A stretch of DNA of 64,000 nt from Arenibacter nanhaiticus (GTDB lineage Bacteria; Bacteroidota; Bacteroidia; Flavobacteriales; Flavobacteriaceae), in the NCBI RefSeq assembly GCF_900141935.1, contig NZ_FQYX01000003.1, positions 186,001-250,000 of the forward strand, read 5' to 3'. The notes beneath the pieces were generated by a model. The model was given only the letters and a program-made list of their open reading frames with translations, searched no databases and was not told where the DNA came from. This document shows positions 9,501-16,933 of the stretch, piece after piece. Both the position numbers and the translations under genes were made by a program. Numbering within the stretch: position 1 is the stretch's first letter; every line of letters starts with the position of its first letter.

Positions 9501-10668
9501 CGTCCCAATCAATGATAAAAAGTCCATTAAACTATCGGTCAGGGATTCCGGAAGTGGTATTCCACAAGGAGAATTAGAGAATATTTTCGAGTTGTTCTAC
9601 CAATCCCATTCAGGGAAGACCGCTGAGGAGGGGACTGGTATCGGTTTGGCGCTGAGCAAAGAGATTATCGATTTGCATCATGGCAAAATTGACGTGGAAT
9701 CAACCGAAGCGGAAGGAACTGTGTTTACTATTACTTTGCCGATTACAGAAGACGCCTATCAGGATGATGAAAGAATAACATGTAGTTTGCCACAAGAAGA
9801 AATAGCGGAAAATGGCCATATGGAAAATAGTGTTGAATTTGAAAATGATATGCCTAATGCTAAAACTAAAACCGTGTTAATAGTAGAAGATAATTATGAT
9901 TTACAAATGTTTCTAAAAGAACTTTTGAGTAAAGATTACAATGTTATTGTAGCGGAGAATGGTGAGGAAGGGTTTTATTATGCGAAAAGCAACCTTCCTG
10001 ATATAATTTTAAGTGATGTCATGATGCCCTTATTAGATGGAGTAGAAATGTGCAAAAGACTTCAAAAGGATGAATTGACCAAACATATTCCTATAGTGTT
10101 GCTCACTGCCAAGTATTCTACGAATGCTAAAATCTTAGGACTAAAAAGCGGCGCTATAGAATATATTAATAAGCCTTTTAATACAGGTGAGTTGCTTCTT
10201 AAAATACAGAATATTATATCTTCTAAAGAAAACATTATTCAAAAATATCGCAAGGAAGTCATCAGCCATCCAGAGGTGGGGTTAGAGAAATCTCAAAATG
10301 AGCTATTTTTAGAAAATCTTGTCACCCAAATAGATAAAAGAATGAAGGATCCCCATTTAAAAATGGAAGACTTAGCCGAGACTTTAAATATGGGGTATTC
10401 TAGTCTATATAGGAAATGTCAATCCGTAACGGGTAAAAGTTTGGTTGAATTTGTTCGTTTACTGCGTTTGAAGAAAGCAGCCATATTAATAACTAAATAT
10501 GAACATACTATTTCTGAAGCCGCATTTAACACTGGATTTAATGATCCAAAATACCTCTCTAAATGTTTTAAAAATCACTTTAATAAAACGCCAGGTAAAT
10601 TTAAAAAAGAAGCCTTGGAAGTAGGCGTAGAGGATTATTTAAAAAGATATGAATTAGAGGATGTTTAA
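6577..10668 (+). CDS. Hybrid two-component system regulator (HTCS) with AraC output domain
   Basis: About 1363 residues from the ATG at 6577; an upstream in-frame ATG at 6532 would leave the signal peptide internal. The order is: signal peptide (MVFSKSLMILIG, cleavage after MCAQ); two periplasmic propeller blocks of Reg_prop repeats with recurrent IWxG/VWVGT motifs (about 30-690); Y_Y_Y domain (about 705-775); transmembrane helix (about 788-808); HisKA with phosphoacceptor His in SHEIQTP (about 841); HATPase with NLLSNAFKFTP, DSGSGIP and GTGIGLAL boxes (about 945-1055); receiver with phosphoacceptor Asp in LSDVMMP (about 1147) and the KPFN lysine; AraC helix-turn-helix (about 1258-1355). Such proteins bind an oligosaccharide in the periplasm and switch on the neighbouring PUL. 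It diverges from PUL A, the likely target. Confidence 0.95.
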   Translation: MVFSKSLMILIGVIFYSLGMCAQNSVGFRHVSAVVDNKNLNISNTTQDPLGNIWMVCHSGILVYDGYSFELTTNESIFSMINAKEKVDNLVRDHKGNMWVLSNQGQVVRYNFKKGNYEEINESLLRGELITAILNKGKSLWFASDKGNIYRFKDSKMELMTKVSKITSSLNKIVDIEIRDSTGLYVSTADSRIFDYSLKSKEFSELEGPFTGFPGIVRLHADKHNRLWIGTETYGLFVYDMETKSFIQDQFFKNETHIIDNELILDLFGDSQGNVWVGTDGGGLYRVDSKTGTIDLFTKNDFSEFSLRSNTILHINEDNHHNIWICTNYGSINVLPSNNNNIFYHPGSKNGKTQRVLSIYKTKGGTLWLGTDGDGITKIEFQGDSITQEYQYFKENDDEKGFYIQSIAEDNRGNMWFGTYKNGLWHYDIKKDRFKKIKLYNVKNHEGTDVRTVYKDRKGRIWVGSNIQTNVYSDALELLASFDNNSHGLNGNIVESIFEDNNDVIWLGLYEGGLFNFNENLSDLSHSSFTDHSFDKHGNRMNAAARSITQVTEEELLLIGKRGALFKYNIINNTFVNFEQLINIPHQNFSAILMEDKENIWLSSTSGISHLDLKNDSLTNFYAADGFQSDVFTLRSSFKDDDNRLYFGGIRGVNYFYPRDLQKKTKEATLQIKEIEVLNQPAHILIPDQVQSGNTNVPMLNLKNNQSSFSFKFSAIGDILNPKFHYAYRLKGFNEDWINSRPERIATYTNIPAGEYTFEVKAGTKKGVYDIPVQQMAISIAPPFWNSWGAYIVYFLFMLFVGLGIRRWLLLRRKYFVESVIHKKEKELHDLKMNFFTKMSHEIQTPITLILSPLDEMLSWAEKNGNLLFKERIEIISYNAQRLSKIARELTLVRNKELNRLRLTVTENNLNQDIENITGSFKELARKKRIDFVINCPKNLSGVWYDRQKIEHAVYNLLSNAFKFTPHEGNIILNIVPINDKKSIKLSVRDSGSGIPQGELENIFELFYQSHSGKTAEEGTGIGLALSKEIIDLHHGKIDVESTEAEGTVFTITLPITEDAYQDDERITCSLPQEEIAENGHMENSVEFENDMPNAKTKTVLIVEDNYDLQMFLKELLSKDYNVIVAENGEEGFYYAKSNLPDIILSDVMMPLLDGVEMCKRLQKDELTKHIPIVLLTAKYSTNAKILGLKSGAIEYINKPFNTGELLLKIQNIISSKENIIQKYRKEVISHPEVGLEKSQNELFLENLVTQIDKRMKDPHLKMEDLAETLNMGYSSLYRKCQSVTGKSLVEFVRLLRLKKAAILITKYEHTISEAAFNTGFNDPKYLSKCFKNHFNKTPGKFKKEALEVGVEDYLKRYELEDV

Positions 10669-10695
10669 AATATTTTCAAAAATGAGTAAGGAATT

Positions 10696-10715
10696 GGCTG
10701 TCGAATTCGACAGCC
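10696..10715. repeat. Perfect 20-bp palindrome
   Basis: GGCTGTCGAATTCGACAGCC is its own reverse complement. It lies 28 bp after the HTCS stop codon. It has no T-run next to it, so it is not a standard intrinsic terminator, though it could fold into one on either strand. It might also be a protein-binding site. Confidence 0.5.
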
Positions 10716-10800
10716 GAGAGGGAATAGTGAGGTGAACGAAAATGGCTTCATGCCAGTACGGAACTGGGAGTCATTCTAAATCAGTTGCTTTCGATCTATG

Positions 10801-10836
10801 AAAAAAGGGGCAGACTTTAGGTAAAAGTCCAACCCC
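10801..10836 (-). terminator. Rho-independent terminator of the sbcDC operon
   Basis: Read on the minus strand, a hairpin with GGGG/CCCC at the base and GACTTT/AAAGTC at the top (10807-10836) is followed at once by six T residues (10806-10801). It lies 68 bp beyond the end of sbcC, as expected for the end of that transcript. Confidence 0.8.
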
Positions 10837-10903
10837 TGTTATTTTAAACTTACACCGTTTTCGGGATAGTGTCCGAACAGCTTTCGCTAATGCATCTTTC
10901 ATT

Positions 10904-13900
10904 CTATAAAATTGAAACAACACTCACTCCATTACTTTTCTTAGTGATCTGTATTTGAGTAGGGATACGTTCCTTCAAATTCTCAACGTGAGATATTATT
11001 CCTATCATTTTGCCTTGTGATTGTAAGGTTTCTAAAGTGGAGATGACTGTTTCTAAAGTGTTTTTGTCCAAAGTCCCAAAACCTTCATCGATAAATAAAG
11101 AGTCAATTTTAACATTTTTGCTGGCTAAATCCGATAAGCCCAGCGCTAAGGCTAAACTGATAATAAACTTTTCCCCACCGCTAGAGGTATCTACCAATCG
11201 GGCTTGGTCAGTTTGGTAATGGTCAATCAAATTAAAATTAAGCTCTTCTTTTGGTTTGTAGTCTTCTTCCATTTTTAAAGAGTAGCGTCTGTTTAATTTG
11301 AACAAATGCACATTGGCAAGATCTAATAAGTGTTTTAAAGTTAAGCGCTGGACATACACATTAAAAGCATCTTTGGAATTACCGATGATTGCAAATAGTT
11401 CTTTCCAAACGGTACAAACCGCTTCTTGGGCGGCGATTTTTTTATAAACTTCCTGATTTCTATCTCTAATCTCTTGATCCTTTCTAAATACTTCTTTTAT
11501 TTCACCTTTTTCGGCTGATAAACCATTTATTTTGGTTTTTATTTCTTCAAAAGCCAGTTTGCTTTGTTGCTCAGAAATGGTAAAGTTTTTAGATTTATTT
11601 AAAACTTCAATGTTTTTTAGATTTGTCTCTTTTAAGGTTTGCAGCCTTAATTGCTTCTCCTTTATTCGATCTTTGTTTTGGGTGAATTTTAATTTCACCT
11701 CATTGCTCAACAAAGCCTTTTCAATGTCGTGTTTAGATTTAAAGTTACTCTGTTCTACCTGCGCTTCCAGTGACAGTTTTAAAACGCTTAATTTTTCTCG
11801 TAAATCTTCCTGTTCCCTGTTGTTGCTTACTTTTAAAGCTTCTTTTTCTGTTTTAGCATCTAATATCTTTTGTAGCTTGGTTTTACTTATATCAAGCTTG
11901 TCAGCTAGTTCTTTTTTAACGGATTGTAAACGTGTCCTTTTATTTTCTACGGTAATATCAAACGGTAAAATCCTTGTACGTTCAGTTCTTAATTGGCTAG
12001 CTTTCGTTTCACAATCACCTATTATTTTTTTGTAATCGTTTTGAGTTTTAGCATGTGTTTCCAACTGCTTTTTAATGCCGACAATACTATTGTTCAATAC
12101 TAGGTTTTCTGCTTTTAGCGCAGCTAGATTCTTTTGTGTTTTATTGAATGTAAGGATGTCTTCTTCTAGCTTATGAATAAAAGAGTTTGTAGCTTCAATT
12201 GACGGTAATTCATAATTATATTTTGACAATTTCAACCTTAAGTTGCGTTCTAGACCGGTACACGTCTTGGTTAAAACGTCCTTGGATTTTTGCTTACCAT
12301 CAATTTCAGCTGTAGCATTTTTAATTTTCTCGCCAAGCGTAGCATCCTTAGTTTTTAGGGCTTCAATAGATTGGTTTTGTATGTTTAAAGTTTCTGACAA
12401 CTCATCTTTCTTGGCCTGTGATTTTTGCGCATATTTTATCTTTTCATCCAAGGATTTTAACTTTTTTGACGATACCTTTAATTCCAGATCGATTTTGGTC
12501 AAATCTCTTAATTCGCAATCAACAGCTAATAGGTTTGCCTTGGACTGAATAGACTCCAATGCTTCGGTGATTGTATGGATTTGCTTCGTTACGTTTTCAA
12601 TACTGGTAGATAACCTAACTTCCGTTTTATCTAAATCGGATCTAGAACCGGTGAGTGTTTTTAGTTTTTCTCTACGTTTATTTAGTTCCAATTCCGATTT
12701 TGAAACACCGATGGTTACTAAATTTTCCGCAAACGGATGTTCTTTAGAACCACATAACCCACAAGGGTGCCCTTTTATTAAGTTTCGACGGTCATCTTCA
12801 TATTTAGCAATGCTTTTCTCTAAATCTAAAATCTTTTCGGCATCGGCAACAGATGCTTCTTGGGCAAGAATTTGTTTTTGGGACCCTTCAATTTGTTTTT
12901 TAACAGATTCTAATTCCGTTGAGAATGATTTCTTTTGAGCGGAGAGCGCTTCTAGTTCCTTCTCTTCTTTTGCAAGTTGTTCTGAGTAGCCTTTATATAG
13001 TTTCCAGTTCCCTTCCATTAACGACAGCTTCTCTTTATCAGCTAGTAGTGCCGTTAAATTATTTTTAACTAATTCCCCATTTATAGCAAGGATTTCTTTT
13101 TCTATTTTCTCAATTTCGGCAGATTTAGTAGTAAGCAGTTCCTTATTTGCTGTTAATTCGGCTACAGCATGTTCTACTTCTTCCTTTTTTAGGGTTACAA
13201 ATAATGAAATTTCATGAAGCGTTTCTTTATTCGCTTTTAAAGTAGTCAAATCTGTCGTCCAACTAGAAATCTCTGAATCTACATCCGTCAAAAATTTATG
13301 TTGAGACACAAATCCTTCGTCCGTTTTAATCTTTGCTTCTGTCGTAATTAAAACCCTAGATAGTTTTTCCTTTTCATCTTGTAATGACTTGATATGCAGG
13401 TTTAACTCATCTAGTTTTTCATTTGATTTTTGTCTATTGTCAATTATACTCTCCAGTTGACCATCCAACCCTGTAACTAAATCAAATTTAGGTAACCAAG
13501 CAGCAAACTCTTTTTCTGCATTCTCTAATTCAGTTGTTTGTTTATTTGAAAGTTCAGTTAAATGTTTTATCTCGGGTTTAAGCTGGGTTAATTGCAGCTC
13601 TAATGCTAGTAATTGATCCGATTTTTCAGCAATATTTTTTTCGGTTCTATTGAAATCCTGAATAACTTCTTTAAACGGTTCTGCCTTTTCGTTTAAATCC
13701 AATAATTCAAATTCATTTTTATGGTTTTCAATATCGGTAGTTACTTCCTGGAATGCGAGTTCTAGCTTTTCGGATTGAAGGGTACACTCCTGGGATTTAA
13801 GATACCAATTAAGAATCAATTGAATTGATGCCATTTCTTTTTCTGATGCTGCAATTTGAAGATCGAGTTCTTTATCTCTTTGGAGTAATTCAATTTTTCT

Positions 13901-14557
13901 TTCTTCAGGTAACACATCGTCAGCGTTAATTCTAGATTGAATTTCCGCTAATTTATTGGCCTCACTAGACTTTCTGTCTAAAATACCTTGACCAATTTTT
14001 TTATAAATGTCTTCACCAGTAATTTGCTCTAATAGTCTTCCTTTTTCCGGTCCCTTCGCTGTTAAAAACGAGGCAAATTCTCCCTGAGCGAGCATAACAG
14101 ATCTTAAAAACTGAACGTAATCTAATTGGGTCACTTTAAAAATCTCTTCAATAAAAATTCTTTTCTGTGTAGCTAAAATGGCACCCGTCAACAAATTCTT
14201 TAGACTAACTTCATCCTGGGGGTTTGTGAGTTTTTTTCCAGTTTTAGAAGTTAGACGAATGCCCCAATAGGCTTCGTATATTACATTTTCATTTTCAAAA
14301 GTAACCCTGCTAAAAGCATCATTTGCGCCATAGCTTACCACATCGATCAATGACCCTTTGGTGCCATTAAAACGTGGTACGCTGTGATACAACGCAATAG
14401 TTATGGCGTCTAAAATAGTGGTTTTTCCAGCTCCAGTTGATCCTGTGATAGCGAATAATCCAACATCTTTAAACTGTCCATTTTCAAAATCGATTACAAT
14501 AGGGGAGTCAGATTTTAATGAATTTATATTCTGTAACTCTATTTTTAAAATTTTCAT
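10904..14557 (-). CDS. sbcC: SbcC-type exonuclease subunit (Rad50/SMC-like ATPase)
   Basis: 1217 residues. Walker A GSTGAGKTT at 39-47; two long coiled-coil arms on either side of a zinc-hook motif CGLC (about residue 600); the ABC signature SSGGEKF near the C-terminus; then Walker B SLFIDEGFGTLD. This is the full SbcC/Rad50 architecture. With SbcD it forms a DNA end-processing nuclease that opens hairpins and cleaves protein-blocked ends. sbcD lies 12 bp upstream on the same strand, so the two are co-transcribed, and a strong terminator follows. An ordinary housekeeping gene unrelated to the PULs around it. Confidence 0.95.
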   Translation of the reverse strand: MKILKIELQNINSLKSDSPIVIDFENGQFKDVGLFAITGSTGAGKTTILDAITIALYHSVPRFNGTKGSLIDVVSYGANDAFSRVTFENENVIYEAYWGIRLTSKTGKKLTNPQDEVSLKNLLTGAILATQKRIFIEEIFKVTQLDYVQFLRSVMLAQGEFASFLTAKGPEKGRLLEQITGEDIYKKIGQGILDRKSSEANKLAEIQSRINADDVLPEERKIELLQRDKELDLQIAASEKEMASIQLILNWYLKSQECTLQSEKLELAFQEVTTDIENHKNEFELLDLNEKAEPFKEVIQDFNRTEKNIAEKSDQLLALELQLTQLKPEIKHLTELSNKQTTELENAEKEFAAWLPKFDLVTGLDGQLESIIDNRQKSNEKLDELNLHIKSLQDEKEKLSRVLITTEAKIKTDEGFVSQHKFLTDVDSEISSWTTDLTTLKANKETLHEISLFVTLKKEEVEHAVAELTANKELLTTKSAEIEKIEKEILAINGELVKNNLTALLADKEKLSLMEGNWKLYKGYSEQLAKEEKELEALSAQKKSFSTELESVKKQIEGSQKQILAQEASVADAEKILDLEKSIAKYEDDRRNLIKGHPCGLCGSKEHPFAENLVTIGVSKSELELNKRREKLKTLTGSRSDLDKTEVRLSTSIENVTKQIHTITEALESIQSKANLLAVDCELRDLTKIDLELKVSSKKLKSLDEKIKYAQKSQAKKDELSETLNIQNQSIEALKTKDATLGEKIKNATAEIDGKQKSKDVLTKTCTGLERNLRLKLSKYNYELPSIEATNSFIHKLEEDILTFNKTQKNLAALKAENLVLNNSIVGIKKQLETHAKTQNDYKKIIGDCETKASQLRTERTRILPFDITVENKRTRLQSVKKELADKLDISKTKLQKILDAKTEKEALKVSNNREQEDLREKLSVLKLSLEAQVEQSNFKSKHDIEKALLSNEVKLKFTQNKDRIKEKQLRLQTLKETNLKNIEVLNKSKNFTISEQQSKLAFEEIKTKINGLSAEKGEIKEVFRKDQEIRDRNQEVYKKIAAQEAVCTVWKELFAIIGNSKDAFNVYVQRLTLKHLLDLANVHLFKLNRRYSLKMEEDYKPKEELNFNLIDHYQTDQARLVDTSSGGEKFIISLALALGLSDLASKNVKIDSLFIDEGFGTLDKNTLETVISTLETLQSQGKMIGIISHVENLKERIPTQIQITKKSNGVSVVSIL

Positions 14558-14569
14558 AACTAGCTGCTC

Positions 14570-15772
14570 TTATTGCTTTTTAACGGATTGTAATATTTCA
14601 TTGAAGGCATCCCATACTGCTGGTTTATTTTCTAAATCATAGCCAATTTCTTCACATTTTAGTTTAAAAACTTCAGTAGGCAGTAGCTCTTTAATAGACT
14701 TTGTTTCTTCCAACAATTCCTCAATGCCTCTAATTCTTCGCTGGTTTTTTAAGGCCATTTTTAATATCTCAAAAGGATATTCCTCAGCAGCATTTTTTAA
14801 TTCATCCGTATGGATATTGTTCTCTTCATTCAATACTATTTCTACCCAAGGTGTTAATCCATAGGGATTAGAAATAATGTTTTGGAACTGTGCAATACAG
14901 TCAGCGATTGTGCCCTCTAGCTTATAAAACTCTCTAAAACGTGGAATTATATCTTCCTTAATATCACTAATGTTATTGTCTTCAATCGTTAAAACAATAA
15001 CTTTTTTATCATAATAAATTTCACTGAAACTTAGAACGTTTGGGGATCCAGAGTATCTTACTTTTTCGTTCCCGCCTATTATTTGTGGTCTATGTAAATG
15101 CCCCAAAGCGATATAATCAAAATAAGTTGGGAAATCTGAAGCACCAATATGGCCCAATGTACCTACATAAATGTTTTGTTCACTATCAGAAACCGAACCT
15201 CCTGTTGCAAATAAATGTCCCATTGCAATAACAGGTGCTTTGCTCGTATTTATCGATGCACATTGCCTTGCCGTTGCTTCATAATGATTGATTAAGGCTG
15301 TTTTGTATTTATCGGTCAACTCTTCAAAAGATTCGCCGGCAACAGCTCGTCTAATATCTCCATCACGTAAATAAGGAACAGCGGCAATAATGACCTTTTC
15401 GCCATTGATATCAATTTCAAAAACCTCATCCTCGATATTTTCAGTTGCTTTGCCAACTACTTTTATCGATAAGGCATTTAAAATGTGCTTTGGAGCATTT
15501 AAAGTTCCCGGAGAATCGTGATTTCCACCGGTGATAATAATAGACTTACACGTAGTACTTTTTAACTTCACTAAAAAGGTATAGTACATTTCCAAACTTT
15601 GGTTTGAAGGAACAGCAGTATCAAATATATCGCCCGAAATTAACAGTACATCAATCTTTTGGTTAATGATATAATCTCTTATCCAACTTAAAAATAAAGT
15701 TTGTTCCTCTACTTGAGATTGTTCATGTAGTCTATGTCCTAAATGCCAATCGGCAGTGTGAAGTATTTTCAT
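14570..15772 (-). CDS. sbcD: SbcD-type exonuclease subunit (Mre11-like metallophosphoesterase)
   Basis: 400 residues, the usual SbcD length. The metallophosphoesterase motifs are all present: ADWHLGH (Asp8, His10), SGDIFD (Asp48), GGNHDS (Asn84, His85), GHLFATGG and ALGHLHRPQ. It supplies the Mn-dependent nuclease activity of the SbcCD complex in the cytoplasm. It is the first gene of a two-gene operon with sbcC. No promoter is obvious in the AT-rich sequence upstream, though ACCGTACGGT around 15850 is a short palindrome there. Confidence 0.95.
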   Translation of the reverse strand: MKILHTADWHLGHRLHEQSQVEEQTLFLSWIRDYIINQKIDVLLISGDIFDTAVPSNQSLEMYYTFLVKLKSTTCKSIIITGGNHDSPGTLNAPKHILNALSIKVVGKATENIEDEVFEIDINGEKVIIAAVPYLRDGDIRRAVAGESFEELTDKYKTALINHYEATARQCASINTSKAPVIAMGHLFATGGSVSDSEQNIYVGTLGHIGASDFPTYFDYIALGHLHRPQIIGGNEKVRYSGSPNVLSFSEIYYDKKVIVLTIEDNNISDIKEDIIPRFREFYKLEGTIADCIAQFQNIISNPYGLTPWVEIVLNEENNIHTDELKNAAEEYPFEILKMALKNQRRIRGIEELLEETKSIKELLPTEVFKLKCEEIGYDLENKPAVWDAFNEILQSVKKQ

Positions 15773-16157
15773 TTAGTTTTTATTTTTGTATAACTCTCTA
15801 TTTCAGGGTAAAAGGTGCTTTTTAGGGGCTTGGATAACAGGAGTTATACCGTACGGTAAATCGTTTTACTTGTCTTTAATACCATCTATTAAGAACGGAA
15901 TAACCAATATTATTAAAATTGTAGGCTTGCTACAATATGATCGGGAATAAAATATGCATAACATATCAACACCCAACAACCTAGATCCATAGAATCCCAG
16001 ATGGCTAAAAGGTCCTTAACACTCTTCAGATAGAATAGTAGCCCTCCTCAATAATTCATTCTTAGCCTGCGAAGAAGCTAATCTTTACCCAGATTAGCTT
16101 CCTCATAATTATAGAATAAGAATTGGTTTTTTTCTGTGTACACTATTTATACAACCA
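15773..16157. other. Intergenic stretch upstream of sbcD
   Basis: No gene-like frame was found. It must hold the sbcD promoter, and at 16074-16101 it contains a perfect hairpin (separate entry). Otherwise nothing notable. Confidence 0.5.
16074..16101. terminator. Hairpin, possible terminator
   Basis: Perfect 11-bp arms (GAAGCTAATCT and AGATTAGCTTC) around a 6-nt loop. It lies 56 bp beyond the end of the small minus-strand ORF at 16158. There is no strong T-run, so termination activity is uncertain. Confidence 0.45.
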
Positions 16158-16403
16158 TTACTTTTTTGATAGTTTACAAAACCCTAAAATAGTCCTTGAT
16201 CTTATATTGGGAAACTTTATTACTAAATGGTATTCTTTCTGCGGCTCATCCTTAATTATCAATAACTCGGCATAGCATTTGGATTTAAATTTCTCATAGG
16301 GTCTGCATTTCTTTTCTATATAAGTTTTAAGTAGTCTTCTCGCCAACTCTTCGTTAGCTGCAATTAAAAATGTAAAGCTGTGTTCTATTATTATTTGTAA
16401 CAC
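16158..16403 (-). pseudogene. Small unrecognised ORF, probably a 5'-truncated remnant
   Basis: An open frame of 81 codons whose only possible start is a GTG at 16401-16403, exactly one base before the 78-bp repeat begins at 16404. There is no internal methionine. The product is rich in Lys and Arg, with alternating hydrophobic and charged residues (AELLIIKDEP, YHLVIKF), and looks like the end of a real cytoplasmic domain. I do not recognise it. The abrupt start at the repeat suggests that the 5' part of a gene was lost there. Confidence 0.35.
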
Positions 16404-16481
16404 GCGTTAGGGGGCGCAGCGGCATCCCCGCAGCGCAGCAAGGGATATAGCGGAGGACCCGCCCGACGAAGGAGGGAACGC
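16404..16481 (+). repeat. 78-bp GC-rich structured repeat, copy A
   Basis: Begins GCGTTAGGG and ends GGGAACGC; the terminal GCGTT and AACGC are complementary. An internal GCGG-CATCC-CCGC hairpin and a conserved AAGGGATATAG block follow. Copies B (38239-38316, opposite strand) and C (41508-41585) are the same length to the base. It is strongly GC-rich in an AT-rich region. It could be a mobile repeat or a structured RNA. Confidence 0.85.
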
Positions 16482-16913
16482 TCAAATCATCGTCCTAAAG
16501 GTTTTGCTGTTTGATAAAGAAACATTCACCTCCTCTGATGAGACTTGTGAGATAGAATAGCCTAGAGACTCTTTATCTCTTTGGACATTAAGGGCGGTTA
16601 CCACGACCTCATCCAATAATTGGTCGTCCTCTTCAAGAGCGACATTGATGGTGGCTTGTCCGGAAACAGGAATTTCCAACGAATTGAATCCGATATAAGA
16701 AAATACTAAAATAGTATCTTTACCAACATCGCTGAAGCAATAGTTACCATCAAAATCTGTGGATGTTCCCTGTGTGCTTCCCTTTAGAAACTCACTGACA
16801 CCTGCCAAGGGCACATTGGAGTCTTTTTCCGAAACCTTACCGGAAACCGCTTTTTGCACTGTTCATGAAATGGTAAAAACCTTCAGAAACATTAGAATAA
16901 TAAGGTTTTTCAT
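16482..16913 (-). pseudogene. Broken N-terminal fragment of a SusC-family transporter
   Basis: The ATG at 16913 opens a signal peptide (MKNLIILMFLKVF), which is interrupted at codon 17 by TGA (16863-16865). The same frame then continues with a typical carboxypeptidase-D-like domain (SGKVSEKDSNVPLAG, FDGNYCF) and the TonB-contact stretch LLDEVVVTAL. After SNSKTF, where the plug domain should continue, homology stops and the frame ends at 16482, directly against the 78-bp repeat. About 140 codons of an expected 1000 remain. Two lesions (a stop and a deletion) make it clearly non-functional. It lies downstream of the peroxidase/beta-helix pair, so a larger locus may once have existed here. Confidence 0.85.
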
Positions 16914-16933
16914 ATGGTTTGGTTGTTTTTCGG

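Noticed and set aside
11532-12938. Several plus-strand frames of 100-167 codons inside sbcC
   Set aside because: They lie opposite the coiled-coil coding region of sbcC, are rich in Ser, Phe and Leu as expected from the reverse of Lys/Glu-rich codons, and have no recognisable domain.
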